This document shows, piece after piece, positions 46,039-58,494 of a stretch of 64,000 bases of DNA (position 1 is the stretch's first letter; every line of letters starts with the position of its first letter). The DNA is from Macquaria australasica (lineage: Eukaryota; Chordata; Actinopteri; Centrarchiformes; Percichthyidae): NCBI GenBank assembly GCA_005408345.1, contig SEMN01000702.1:62001-126000 (forward strand), read 5' to 3'. The notes below the pieces were generated by a model that saw only the letters and a program-made list of their open reading frames with translations, was not told the DNA's origin and did not search any database. A program made the position numbers and the translations under genes.

Positions 46039-48494
46039 TAAAAAGTTGCTGTGCTCTTGTATTAAATGCTGTTGTAGTATTGACTAAATAAATCATTCTT
46101 GATGTGAAGAAAAATGAAAATTGTATATAATGTTGTATATAATGTTAGCACAATTATTATAAAAAATACAAACAATACAAACAGTGAGAAATATCTGCTG
46201 CAGTGGTGGCTGGTTTTGGATGGCTTATTCCAATGACTTCTGCAGGTGAATGATTCCAAGTAAAAGCAATCATCTCATATCATCAGTCAATCAACATATT
46301 ATCCCTCTTTTCTGCTTGACTCACAGCATTAAAACTGTTGTAAATGTTGTGGATTTAAAAGCAGGCGTGCACACACACACACACACTTCATCTCCTCGTC
46401 TGCTTGAATACAAATAGCCTTCAGAGTCACAAAAGTGTCTCTGCGCCCTTTACTCACCTCACCTTGTCTCTGTCTATGTGAATGCCTTTAACAAGCCGAC
46501 TGCACCGCCTCTGCTCAGGCGGAATAACAGGATGCAGAACAAACAGCTTTCCAGCAATTACTACATTTGATATATAATTTCACCCTCCTCTTGGTTTACA
46601 AGCTGTAGAAAAACAGTCATAATTCTGCATTTGGATGGGGGTTATTAACCGCTGGCCACAGGTGCTTTGAGGCTGACACTCCCCAAGCACAGGAGGTAAT
46701 AAGAGGTAACACCTGCCATATATAATAGGTGCGTGGATGTGTGTGCATGCACGCATTCACACTCGTGTTAGAGGTTGACAGCTCAATGTAATTTGAACAA
46801 TATAATTAGCAGGGCTGGGCAGATGCTGAATAACCTGACTATTTATGCTTTTAATTGGGGCTTTAGGGTATTGTGTGCGTACAGGCCGTGTTTGTCCTGG
46901 TTTGATTTTAAAATCAAGGATGGGAAAAGGAAGGTTTTGAAGTTCTTCCTCCCATACGTCATGAAAACAAGTTCTCTCCTCATTCCAGGACCCACTCAGA
47001 CCACCATTTCTTTTTAATACTTTATTGCAATGTATCTCAGAGACACAAACTCAACCAAACCCCCCCAAAAATATATATATATAATTTCATAGCAAAATCA
47101 CTTCATTCCAATCAGTGGATGTGTGTCAAATTGTCCACATCAAGTTCACCTTTGTTGAGCTTTGACAGTGCTGACCTTTGAGGGAACAAAGAGCTGGAGA
47201 GTCCAAAATGGAGGAAGCTACTATCGCTTATTAGCTGTGTTGCACCATTCACTTTGATTTACATGAACTCTCCTCTGCTGAATTATAAACTGCTCCACAA
47301 AAGAGTGGTTTGTATACAGTTACGAGACAGGAGTTGATGGTACAAATACATCATTTGATTAAACTATGAGAACGTATTGTCCTGTTGGCGCAGAGCTAGC
47401 TAGCTTGCTAACTGACAGTTAGAACATTTTAATGGAAAATATTACCAATTAAAAATGTGATAGTGTTTTCCACAACTGAGCTTCTAAGAAAGAAAATAAT
47501 TGGATAAAAGTGCACACGTACACAAAAATCAATTTAGAGATTTGTTTAATCACTTGTCTGTTTGCACGTCCTGACCACTTGCATTGTGCACTACAGATAA
47601 AAGAAAAAACAGCCAGTAATTAGTCAGGTCTTGTTCAGACGTTGTAATAAAACTGCACGCTATAGCAGTGAAAACACATCAGAGTGACAGGGGACAAAAT
47701 TGGACACCGCAAGGGAATTCTCTATGTAACACTTACAAACTGTGCTATAAATTGGAAACTGTACATTTATCAATTTCTGATATGTTTCACTCAGGATAGA
47801 AGAATAACAACATTTTAATCTGTTTTATCCACATGAATAAGGTTCACCATGATACAAACCTTTTCTGATTAAACTGTGACCCTTCTGCTACAGTTTGTGC
47901 CCAGAATTTGTGTAAAGTGTTAAGTGAGGCTGTTGATATTTCACAAGTCATAACCGTATTTAAGATCGACAGCCAAGATGTTTTATAGCCCGGCTTCTTG
48001 TGGTGTGTGGGGACTGGGGCGATGGGATGAGGAGGACATTTGGAATACAAAGGGTTGTACACCCCACCGGCCGATGAAAGATGTCTCTTCCCTGAAAGGC
48101 AGCTGGTTTTGAACCACAGCTTTTGGCAGGCTTCAGGGGGCAGCCTTGTCAATAGTGTGGGCTTGAGATGTGTTGTGCATGGACACACACATCACATGCC
48201 ACTGTTGCCACCACACCAGCAGTCATGTATGCTGGCATCTTAACTCCCCTCTCTTTGATGAATATATAAAGAGCCAGAGAACAGCGTCAAAGGCAACTGG
48301 CCACATTGATTTGTGCCCATGCCAGGATATCCTCAGTGGAATAAACTGTCTGACAGAGGAGGCTGTCATTTATAGCAATATGAAGCTTGTCACTCTTCCA
48401 CTGAGACCAGCTTACTAACTCTGCCTCTCATGCAGGATTCTGTCTGTGTTGGAGCACATAAATACATGTACACATGGTGAGTACGCTTATTTTA
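46039..48494. other. Unassigned DNA
   Basis: Short CA tracts at 46370-46386 and an AT run at 47073-47083. No gene supported; the frame on the minus strand at 47844-48188 lacks any domain. Confidence 0.4.
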
Positions 48495-49205
48495 AAGGGT
48501 TACTCCGGTGCAAATTGAAGCAGCAGAGGCTGAGATATCCTGACTTTTACTCCCTATGAGTTAAGCTCAAGCACCAACCTCTGAGTGTGAAATGTGAAGC
48601 CAATGTGGAAGTGTCTTAAACCTGCATTCTTTCTAATGGCCAGCAGGGGGCGACTCCACTGGTGAATGATCCTACTTCTCACTTGATTTATTACCTCAGT
48701 AAACATTTTCCTAATGTGTTTATGGTCTCAATCGCTAGTTTCAAGTCTTCTTCAATACAGCATGATGTTTATTTTGTAAATTGTGGTCCCATTTAGAGTA
48801 AAATAGATGATAATGCAGGGTCTGCTGTAGGGCGTGGCTACCTTATGATTGACAACGACCTGTCAATCAGGATAGAGGCGCTGGGTTGTACTAAAAGACA
48901 CTCTAAAGAGTCGCTGTTCATTTTTTCAAGTAAGTACATTTACAGGCTAACTTTGTTAGCAGCGACTTCGCACGGCGTAGCCAGGAGCCAGGTGCAGTCA
49001 GGTTGCCGGTGGGTGTGCATAGTGTCCTCAGGTTCTCAGATCCCCAGCTCCACCCTCTCATCCAAATATGGTCACTTCTGGCTCCAAAAACCCAAGATGG
49101 CGACAGCCAAAATGCTAAACTCGAGGCTTCAAAAGGGTAGTCCACAAACCAATGGATGACATCATAGTGGCTACATCCACTTCTTTATTAAAGTCTATGA
49201 TCAAG
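48495..49205 (+). repeat. Dispersed fish repeat (unclassified)
   Basis: Contains TTTCTAATGGCCAGCAGGGG, CACTTCTGGCTCCAAAAACC followed by AAGATGGCGACAGCC, and ends GTGGCTACATCCACTTC then TTAAAGTCTATG. The set is familiar as a fish-wide repeat, possibly a MITE. Ends approximate. Confidence 0.55.
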
Positions 49206-49610
49206 CTTCATAAACCCTTGCTATTCAACTGCATCTTTCATTAGACCCTCCCTGCCTTTTAAATGCCTCAAACTCTCCACCTCTAGGTCACAACGGCGGG
49301 TAACTGAGCAAACTTCATCTGCTGATGAAAGCCATGAGATGCAGTTAAAATCTCCAAAAAAAGCTAGTATGTGGCCCTTGAGTAAAGAGTAATTTGTCAA
49401 ACCATCAAGTTTATCTTCTCAAACTTTGACTTTCTCTCCACATCCACAGAAGACATTACGCAACTGTTTTCACAAGCTGAGTAGTATTAACCATGGCAAG
49501 TTGATGATCTTCATGTGTATGAAAAAAAGTGGCACTCCACCAGGAAGTACAAGTTTCAGGAGCTTGACTCATAATAGGGATAAAACAGATGTTACGGTCT
49601 CTGCTGCCCT
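49206..49610. other. Unassigned DNA
   Basis: Nothing recognised before the L2 fragment. Confidence 0.35.
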
Positions 49611-50865
49611 TGGGTTGAAGGGGGAGGGGGGGAGCGGGAGAGAGAGAGCAGGAGGAAAGAGAACATACAGCAGCACAATACAGTTCCACATAGGGATGTA
49701 AGGCAATAGATATGGTAATGGCATTGATGTTAACACCAACAGAAACAACACTAAGAGCAATATTATAATAGCAATACTAATAACAAGAGCAACAATAATA
49801 GCAGCAGCGGGTGCAGAGCAGGGGGGGCGAAACTAGATCCAGACTCTACAGCCCGGAGGCAGAAATACCTGCAGAAAGCAACAGAAGGGGAGAGAGAGAA
49901 AGAGGACAGAAAGCACACAACTACGGGAAGAAGTTGAATTAATAACAAGCATTGATGGGATATGAGGGCGTACAGATGGAGAGGAAGAGGAGGAGAGAGA
50001 GAGCTCAGTGCATCATAGGAAGTCCCCCGGCAGTCTAGGCCTATAGCAGCATAACTAAGGGGGGGCTCAGGGGTCACCTGAGTCAGCCCTACTATAAGCT
50101 TTATCAAAGAGGAAAGTCTTAAGCCTACTCTTAAATGTGAGGAGGTTGTCCGCCTCCCGCACACAAACTGGGATCTGGTTCCACAGGAGAGGAGCTTGAT
50201 AGCTGAAGGCTCTGGCTCCCATTCTACTTTTAGAGACTCTAGGAACCACAAGGAACCCTGCATGCTGGGAGCGCAGTGCTCTAGTGGGGTAATAGGGTAC
50301 TATGAGCTCTTTAAGACATGATGGTGCCTGACCATTTAGGGCTTTGAAGGTGAGGAGAAGGATTTTAAATTCTATTCTGGATTTTAAAGGGAGCCAGTGT
50401 AGAGAAGCTAATATTGAAGAAATATGATCTCTTTTTCTGGTTCTTGTCAGTAAACGTGCCGCAGCATTCTGAATCAGCTGGAGAGTCTTAAGGGATTTAT
50501 TGGGGCAGCCTGATAATAGAGAGTTGCAATAGTCCAGCCTAGACGTAACAAATGCATGGACTAGTTTTTCTGCATCTTTTTGAGATAGGATGTGCCTGAT
50601 TTTTGCAATGTTACGTAAATGAAAAAAGGCAGTTCTTGAAGTTTGTTTTATTTGGGAGTTAAAGGACATATCCTGATCAAAGATAACTCAAAGATTCCTT
50701 ACGGTTTCGCTGGAGGCCAGGGCAATGCCATCTAGAGAAACTATATCTTTAGATAGTGTGTTTCGAAGGTGTTCGGGGCCAAGTACAATAACTTCGGTTT
50801 TGTCTGAGTTTAACATCAGAAAATTGCAGGTCATCCAGGTTTTTATGTCCTTAAGGCAATGCTGT
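49611..50865 (-). mobile_element. L2-type LINE fragment, copy A
   Basis: On the minus strand it runs from the C-terminal part of ORF2 (50865) through the stop at 50067 and into a CT- and ATT-rich 3' UTR. It breaks off at about 49611, just after TTCAACCCAA, so the conserved 3' tail is missing. The 5' end is truncated. It is close in sequence to copy B at 60399-62490, in the opposite orientation. Confidence 0.8.
50067..50865 (-). pseudogene. L2-type ORF2 C-terminus with one stop, copy A
   Basis: The frame can be read from 50865 to the natural end GDP-stop at 50067. It includes a LNSDKTEVIVLGP segment, VIFDQDMSF, then AFVTSRLDYCNSLLSG, the LQLIQNAAARLLT motif and LHWLPLKSRIEFKILLL, which are hallmarks of the post-palm region of L2/CR1-group reverse transcriptases. 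A single TGA at 50690-50688, where relatives have a glycine, interrupts it. The catalytic YxDD box lay further upstream and is missing, so the fragment is inactive. Confidence 0.8.
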
Positions 50866-53240
50866 GCAATCAGAAGTGCAACTTAAAACTTTTAATCTTT
50901 GGACACATTGCTTGTCTGCTTTAATAGATGTAGTGTGCAGTTGGTGTGATATTCTCTACTTCCTCAGGCTTGATTTAAGAGATCGTACAACATTTTGGGA
51001 AATATTTATTCATTTATTTGCTGCCTTTCCAAGAGAAGATTGATGGAAAGATTAATGTCAGTCTAATGTGTAAGCATTAAATACAGACCTAGAGTCAGGA
51101 CGTGGTTAGCTTAGCTTAGCAAACCTGGCAACCTCGCAGTGACGACAAGACTTCAGGAGGCTGCGCTCAGTCATTGCACCCAGCTGTTGTTCTCCAAGAA
51201 ATAGTTCCACCACATAAAATCTCCCAAACCCACAAATTGCTGTTTTTATGTTTCTGTTTGTATGCTAACCATGTCCTAAATCCAGCTACATACCGAACAC
51301 AGAAAAATCTCATTTAAATCCATTCATCTTCTCATCTCATGCTCGAGAGACAGCAAATAAACATACTTCCCAGAATGCTGATTGATTCTTAATCGGCCAG
51401 GTGAAACAAAAATTATACACTGAAACTACTGCAGCTCCTATAACACAACCTTCAGTCTAATCTTAACGTCTTATTGATACTAATATAAGTTAAGGACTTC
51501 CATAGACAACCAGTGCTGTACTGACCTTTATTGAAGTAAAAAATGGCACATATATCCAAATATATCACACCGTGTTTCTTGTACCATATCTTTTGACTAT
51601 ATTAGTGAGTCAGATTATAGCTGATTGTTAATGACTTAAATAGACAACATACTGTAGCAATCCTGATTCTTATTCTGATTCTTGTTTATGTCATACATAA
51701 GCAAAAGCAGAATTTGATGTGATGACGTTGTGTCTAGAATCAGAGTGCAGTGAAGAATGAGCTTTGGTGGTCCAACTTCAGCCATACACTATCGCTGGGA
51801 TAATTGACGACACGCTCCGCCATTGACAAGAGACAAAGCACACATTTAGCTGGCCCATTTAGCCGGCCCACTGAGGCTTTCAGTCGCTCCCACGCTGCTG
51901 ATCAGTTGCTGTCACTGCATGCATCAGAGATGAGCCTCCATAGCAGCGGGGCTATTTGAAATCAATGGGGTCATAACTGTGGCGTAAATAGATAGAAAAT
52001 TGGACTGCTCGCTAGAGGCCAGAGGAGCATGTGGCCTACATCAATAGCTACTACCCCAAGTGGAAGAAGCAGCGCTCTCCAAGCTCGAGCTCCAAATTGA
52101 ATTCCATGGATAGATAGATGGGAAAATGAAAACACTGATAAACCTCAATGAGCTGCATGAAAGCTTCGAATATGTGATTTTTTTCTACAATCAGCAGCAT
52201 GCATGGGGCATATTTGGATGCTAGAACATTGGATTCTGTGTACTGTACACTGTGTTCTATTTGATAATATGAGTGCTGCCAAATTGGCAGCTGGCAGATG
52301 ATGGATCGTTGTTGTTATGAATGGCAGCGGTAATGCTCTGTGCCTGGGGAGCAGTTGGACAATGTGGAAACTCTAAACACTACAAATGCTACTAGAACAG
52401 CAGGACTGATCACAATTGGTTATATAAAATCACCTTTTACATGCAATTTGAAAATAGAAAAATGGTTGTTGAATTATTTATTTTTGGAAGCTGGCATTAC
52501 AGTGGAAACATTTCCTGATATTTTTCTTTTTTCCCTCCAAATGTTTTATTCATTGCTTTTATTCCACAGCTGCAGTCATGGCTGCTTTGATGAAGTGAGT
52601 TGAGCTATGCACGTTGTTTGAAATGGATGGAAGAGGTTGTCACACTACAGTATACTTACTGCATGTGCATCTGTTTGGTCCAAGCCATATTTAGATATGT
52701 CTATTTGGGAAAACAACCCACCACTTTCACTTCAAGCCAGAACTACAGATTCTCAAAAAACATATATGAAAAAAATTTATTGTTTGTTTGTTTCCTTCAG
52801 TTCAGTTTGTGAACATGAAAGTTATTGCCTGAAGCTGAGAATCATTAACAGGAGAAATCAGAAGCTGCTTTAAAGATATTTAATGGGATATTAACTTTAC
52901 AAAATAAAGAACCCAATTTAGTTCATTCTATTCTACCATACAGTTGGGGGGCACACAAGAGACATTAAAAAATATTTGTCACACTTTCAGGCCATGCAAT
53001 GTGGACCTTGAGTTAAGATTATTTTCGCAAACCATCACCAGGGTTATTTTCTCAGATTTCATAAAGCTCTCTCCAGAGCCACAGAAGACATTATACAACT
53101 GTTTTCACAGGCTGAGTGGTACTCAACAAGTAAACTGACCTCCATGTTCAAGAGTTCAACATTTTGGCAAATGCTTCCTTTCTGAGATTGAGTTGAATTG
53201 AATACAGAGCTGGAGTCAGGTCACAGTTAGTTAGTGACAC
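50866..53240. other. Unassigned DNA with two pieces of one dispersed repeat
   Basis: 50985-51250 (ACATTTTGGGAAATATTTAT through a GGTTAGCTTAGCTTAGC segment) and 53155-53240 (ACATTTTGGCAAATGCTTCC through GGAGTCAGGTCACAGTTAG) look like diverged copies of the same fish repeat. 51780-52110 is repeat-poor. No gene. Confidence 0.45.
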
Positions 53241-54632
53241 TGACTGACAAAAAAACAACAACAAAAAAACGACTGCTCAACTTGAAGAATCTCAGACGAC
53301 TGAGGGATCTCCCACTGATGATTTGAATCTTTGACTTCCAGGGGGCAGCCCTAATTTAAGAATTAAATTTCATTTTTTTGACATTAAAATTACTTATATA
53401 TCTATAATGGCTCAGTTTATCAGTCTTCATCAGATTGCTGGTGTACAACCTGTATCCTGTATACACAATAGACAATTCTGAAAGGTTTTAAGCTAAACTA
53501 AATGCTTTGTTACATGCTGTAAGAGTCTGAGTGAGAGGAAGTTTTAGTCTGTCTGAACTGCACTGAGTCTCTCTCTGCCTTTCTCCATCTCCGTGTCCTC
53601 CACATCCCTAACTGTCTGGAAGCTAATTGCAGTAATTAATTTGTGCGACCTACAGTTGCTTCCAGTTCCTGTTATAGCCCAGCCTGGGCATTACTGGAGT
53701 GTGAAATCAATTTACTGCTAATCACTGGAGGTGGGTGTCTGTAGGCTGGGTCTGGGGAACCAGTGGACACATGAGATAAAAGCAGCTCTTAATTCACTGC
53801 TTCTGTTCAAACAGCAGAGAGAGGAAAGAAGAAGAATGGAGGGAAGAAAAGGAAAGCACTGTGATCAATGGCTTCAATCTGTAGCTCCACTGAAGCTGTG
53901 TTGTGAGGATGCTCCGACACTGTGTAACACAACAACTGCTCTGCTGTTAAAGGGTCTCAAGACTTAATAATGTATAACTCGCCGTAACATTTCACAGGAT
54001 TTACAGGAATACAGTGGGGGTATCATTGTAAATCAAACATTTGTAACAGAAGGGCTATTTTAGATTATGATTCATAAAAATATCAAGGAATGCATGTCAG
54101 ATTTTTGTGTACACAGACTTTCAATGATATTATTGTAGGCTACTCACCAAGTTAACGGCTGAGATCTGGGAACACAGTGACATCGCTGAAAAGAAGTCAA
54201 ATGGGTCGAGAAACACAAGCAGTCAGATGATCAGACAGGTTGGAAACAAAGCAAGTTTACCCAGATTACATGAATCACTTTATTTGGAGGTAAAACAAAG
54301 TTTACAGGACGTTTACAGATCCACGGACAGTTTGGGTAATCATTTTATTGTTCACCCAGATTTTCTCTTCCACGTGAGTTTAACTAAACCTGCAGATGTG
54401 ATTCAAACTATGATCTTTGACCTACTGTACTTGCTGTAGTTTTCCTGTGCAATGAGGGGTTATTAGCAATATTTCAGGTACACTCACTTTCAGTTTGACC
54501 ATTGAATAAAGTGGCTTAGGTCAGTGGTTCCTTGGTGAAGCCTCAGGGTCCCAATTTATCCGTAGAGACCAGGTCACTGTCCACACAGACCAAGTCAACA
54601 CCCACTGAGTGTATATTATGCATCCATTCATC
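53241..54632. other. Unassigned DNA
   Basis: No recognised element. The open frame at 54227-54439 has no known domain. Confidence 0.4.
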
Positions 54633-54690
54633 CTGTCAGTGGATTCGAACCCAAGACATTCTTGCTGTGAGGAGACCACTGTGCTACCCT
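54633..54690 (-). repeat. tRNA-derived SINE head with intact A and B boxes
   Basis: On the minus strand, TAGCACAGTGG fits the A-box consensus and GGGTTCGAATCC is a perfect B box, about 30 bp apart. The intervening sequence does not form a tRNA cloverleaf that I can draw, and the stretch matches a common fish SINE, so I do not call a tRNA gene. Confidence 0.7.
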
Positions 54691-55075
54691 TCAATTTAAA
54701 TTCACTAAATGAACTAAAACTAAAATAACTGGGGCTTAAAGCTTACTGAAATAAGAAGCACTGCAATAAGAGAGTGCTTAAACCCAACATTTAAAAACAC
54801 ATTGAAAGCATTGCACTGGCAGTTACAACTAATTCAGGCTTCCTCAGGATACTAAAACTAACCTGTCATTACAGCATAATAGGCCTACCAATACAGTTTC
54901 AGTAACAATATTACAGTTAGCCAGTTAGCCCCCCAAAAAAATTACTTGTTACAACCTTAATTTTGTTGTCCCCGGATTCATTTTCGTAATTGTCTTGCAT
55001 GCACGTCACCAACCAGCAAGCTAGCTTGGAAGATGGAAACGCTTACATTCTGTCTTTAATGAAATGATTGAACGA
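54691..55075. other. Unassigned DNA
   Basis: Nothing recognised. Confidence 0.35.
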
Positions 55076-55386
55076 ACGGATGACACACGGATCTGACTTC
55101 AACAACTTCATGAGTCACAAACCATGGCAACAAGCATGTCCCAGCCATGTTCATCACTTTTCAGTGTCTTCTGGAAACAGTTTCCATTGTTGTCTGAGCT
55201 ACTTGCACTACGTTTCTGCATTTGGTTGTGTTTTCTGTATTTGCAGTGTGTTTCTGTATTTGCAGCATGTTTTCTAAATGCTGCACACGTGTTGTCAAAT
55301 TGATAACATTTTTCTTAATTTGCTTGTGTTCTGTCTATATGCGTGTGTTTCCATAAGTTGCAGGGCGTTGAGCTCTCAGGGCCACC
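55076..55386 (+). repeat. Dispersed repeat B, copy 2
   Basis: Second copy of 19098-19400 in the same orientation, with the TTTCTAAATGCTGCAC block and a GTTGAGCTCTCAGG end. Confidence 0.65.
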
Positions 55387-56759
55387 AATTTAATCTATAT
55401 TTTAATTTACAGATAATATTAAACTGTAAATATAAAAAATTCCAGAACTGAACATGTCAAAAATAAGAAAGCTCTTTGTTGTAAAGATGCAAATACAACA
55501 ATAATCTTTCAGAAAGTATCAGGTCTCTATAAAAAAACAACTAAGTGATTTAATTAGGGTTACAATACAGGTGAGGTTTACATAGCATTTCTATTTTTTT
55601 ACCATTGAAAACACGATAACCAATTTTAGCGTAATTAGCCTTTTAAGATTATTAATCACAAAGGATATGAATTGATATAAACCTTCTCTGTACCAAGCTA
55701 GATCTGGTAATTGACAACTTGAAAAGAAGACCAACAACTGTGCAGCTTCAATGGTGGTGGATTCAGAAATCACAATGACAATGACAAGGCTCTATGATTT
55801 GGTCAACATCTATCAGAAAGGATTGCATCATACGTCACATAATTTAACCACAAACAGTGAAGTCTAAAATTGGAGTTTGAAACAATGCAGAGAAGCTACT
55901 TTTTAAAGCAGAATATTTCTCTTTGTGACTGAAGTTATCCACAGAAGACATTTTGATCAAATTTCCAGTAAGTATGAAATCAGTCTGCGGCGTAAAATCA
56001 GCCTCCTGGTGTGCTGTGACTTGGAGGCTTTTCCACCAATCTAAAACCTGGAGAGGTTCAAACAGGGAAGGTCAGAGATAATGACTGTGAAACACTCCAA
56101 ATCATGCTCTGGCAGAATTTCAAAAATACGGACAGTGCCCTCGGCAGAGCAGTTATTTAGCTTTAAAGCACCAGAGAGCTCCTCTCAATCAGGAGCAGGC
56201 AGGACAGATCGTACATATTAAGACCTCAAACACCCTGAAGTATTACCACAATACTCTATTCAAAAAAACACTATAGTGGCATTGTAATGTTTGGTCCATG
56301 TGAGAAAATTGTTCAAGGTAACACAACTTACAAGGCTTTTCAGATGGAGAAGAAAGTGTAAGAGCTAAAAGTATTGTATTAGTATAGAATGGAACCTTCA
56401 ATGATGAATTCATCCTCATTACCTCACAGCCTGTGCAGAATATTGCATTAGAAATACATGTCTCCCTCCTTGTTCCTTTTGTCTGTCACTTTCACATAAA
56501 AGATAAGCAAACAGAGGCATGTTTGGTGTTAAAGGATGGGAAGGAGAGAGAGTACTACTGAAGAAGAAAAGGAGGAGCAGAGAGTGATGAAGGGACGGGC
56601 TGCTGCAGGCTCAGTGTTGCTACCGACTGTTAGAGAAAATGACCAGGTGACACTGACATGACTGACCTTTTCCTGTGTGTTTGTATCACTGCCTCCTGTT
56701 GCTCAAAGAAAGGTCAGAAAAAGAGAAAAAAATTTTTGAATCTTCACATAATCTTCCCG
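55387..56759. other. Unassigned DNA
   Basis: AT-rich, no gene or recognised element. Confidence 0.4.
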
Positions 56760-57049
56760 ATTCTGTTTAAAAGACATAGGACGTAACCTTTTTGACTATT
56801 CGAATGCAACTCCTATGTGTTTTCCTAAACACTTTTCCTTAACCTCAATGGAAAACGCCATGAGGTCAAGGAAAGATGGATAACGACTGAGGAACAGACT
56901 ACCACGGTGCTAAGAGAATCCAACTGCGCTTACACTAGGCTACGTAATTATGCGACGGCAGATGTTATTGACATGGGTCTGCCGTGGTTGCTTTAGGTGT
57001 ACCCTATGCTAAAGGAGATAAGAAAGGAAGCACTGAAGCACCTTTCCTT

Positions 57050-57540
57050 TAACCTGACGCGCCAGATGGTTTGTTTGTTACACAGAACCATCTAAGAAGT
57101 CGTCCTTGGAAACTGTTTTGAAAAGGGCTGGCACTTTCAAAAAATACTTAGCAGGTAATTGGATGAACCATCTGTCTAACTTCAACCAATCAGACAAAGA
57201 AATCATATGGCCAGTCGGGAGAAGAGCAAAAACGTCTTTTCCATGGAGAAAAGCCTTCAGTGGCGTTCTTTGCTCTTCTTTCAATGAAGAAATACTCTCC
57301 AGTTCTGATAGAACTGATGCTATAGAAGCATCTACACAAACCTCTTCAGGAGCCACCATTGTTGTTTTCAAACAGTTGCTTCTCGCAGTCGTCACACCAT
57401 ACCACGCCCGTAGCTGCCAATAGTTCTTCATAGGACGCTGATTAGTCAGAACCACTACTGTTCGGCTACAAGCGCATAACTTGAAGCTTGGCAAGATGGA
57501 TTCACGTGTGATCTCGCGAATCCAGCTGCCTTGCAAGGTA
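57050..57540 (-). mobile_element. Nested insertion flanked by a 10-bp direct repeat
   Basis: ACCTTTCCTT occurs at 57040-57049 and again at 57541-57550, consistent with a 9-10 bp target duplication. The two ends show weak inverted similarity (TAACCTGACGCGCCAGATGG against TACCTTGCAAGGCAGCTGG). A hairpin with 8-bp arms (AGATGGTT at 57064-57071, AACCATCT at 57086-57093) lies at one end. A minus-strand frame fills almost the whole insert. Duplications of this size suggest Mutator-like elements, but the weak ends leave the class open. Confidence 0.5.
57078..57536 (-). pseudogene. Truncated RecQ-helicase-like N-terminal fragment
   Basis: A 152-codon frame with no ATG at its start (it opens on TTG). 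At residues about 86-110 it reads LKEEQRTPLKAFLHGKDVFALLPTG, which resembles the Q motif and the start of Walker A in RecQ-family DNA helicases. The next residues should complete GxGKS, but the sequence turns into an unrelated tail (HMISLSDW...), so no ATP could be bound. It looks like a captured or decayed helicase fragment in a transposon. Function as a protein is unlikely. The call rests on one motif. Confidence 0.45.
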
Positions 57541-57710
57541 ACCTTTCCTTAGCATTTAGAGAATTTGACCAGCTCTTATCATGGCAGCCACTTAGATACT
57601 TCCAGGTCATTTCACTCAGTTAGGAACCTTCCTAAGCAAAAAAGACTATCGACCGCAGCCTGGAGCTTTGGGAAAGATCCCAGGAGTTAAAAAGAGGAAG
57701 TGTTAGAACT

Positions 57711-58204
57711 TTAATGAACTGGCCATCAGTGGAATCAATCCACTGACAAAATGGACAGATATTTAACTGACAGTAGCCCAAAGTCCAAAGTCTGTATTTG
57801 TGTCACATGTTCAGTGTTATTACAAAAAGCATTGTGCAGAAAATTTTAAAAGAAATATCAAACTTGAGGTCAAACTATATTGCTGTCATTGGCCTTGGCA
57901 TGTGTCCTCACCGATAACCACTGTGCAACCTCACCCCACCCACCCTCGACCATCTCTGACACCCTCAGGGCCCCCTGAGGGACACTGGATGCCACTTTAA
58001 CCACAGGTATCTACTGACTTCTTCTAAATCACACCATCAATAGTTTTCTCTGCTCTTTGGGCAGTCTCTTACATTGTAAAGTAAGAACACACACACAGTG
58101 AGCCCTGAGGCCATTCTATTGGTATGCAGACAGTGGATCTCATTTTAAGCAGGGGTTTCACTCGCTATCCTTGAGACCTGAGTCGGCAGCACTGTGGTCC
58201 AGCT

Positions 58205-58255
<51 letters not shown>

Positions 58256-58494
58256 CATGAGTGCGTGTTCCATCTTTGTGAAGACTTGAGTGTGAGCTGC
58301 AGGTCAGCAGCACCCACACTGTTCTCTAGGTGACTGCTGGGTCACATTGACACACACAAACACATGCAGCAGGATGCAAACTCGATGTTACACTGACCAC
58401 TGATCTGATAGGACACATTAACCAAAGCTAGACAGTTCTGCAATCTTTAACATTTAACACTTTAAGATTTACATGTCCATCATAGACGTCCGTC
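57711..58494. other. Unassigned DNA with a GT microsatellite
   Basis: A GT tract of about 23 units lies at 58206-58251. No gene. Confidence 0.5.

Larger units (their letters stand above)
56760..57710. repeat. Probable dispersed repeat split by a nested insertion
   Basis: The halves 56760-57049 and 57541-57710 join smoothly if the segment between two copies of ACCTTTCCTT is removed. The outer sequence is vaguely familiar as a fish repeat, but no terminal structure was found. Confidence 0.4.

Noticed and set aside
47844..48188. 114-codon minus-strand frame
   Set aside because: No recognisable domain and no splice or promoter context; probably chance.
54227..54439. Open frame of 70 codons
   Set aside because: It looks somewhat protein-like but has no recognisable domain, splice context or neighbour, and this length is expected by chance in 64 kb.
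54633..54690. tRNA gene suggested by perfect A and B boxes
   Set aside because: No acceptor or anticodon stem can be formed and the sequence matches a common SINE head.
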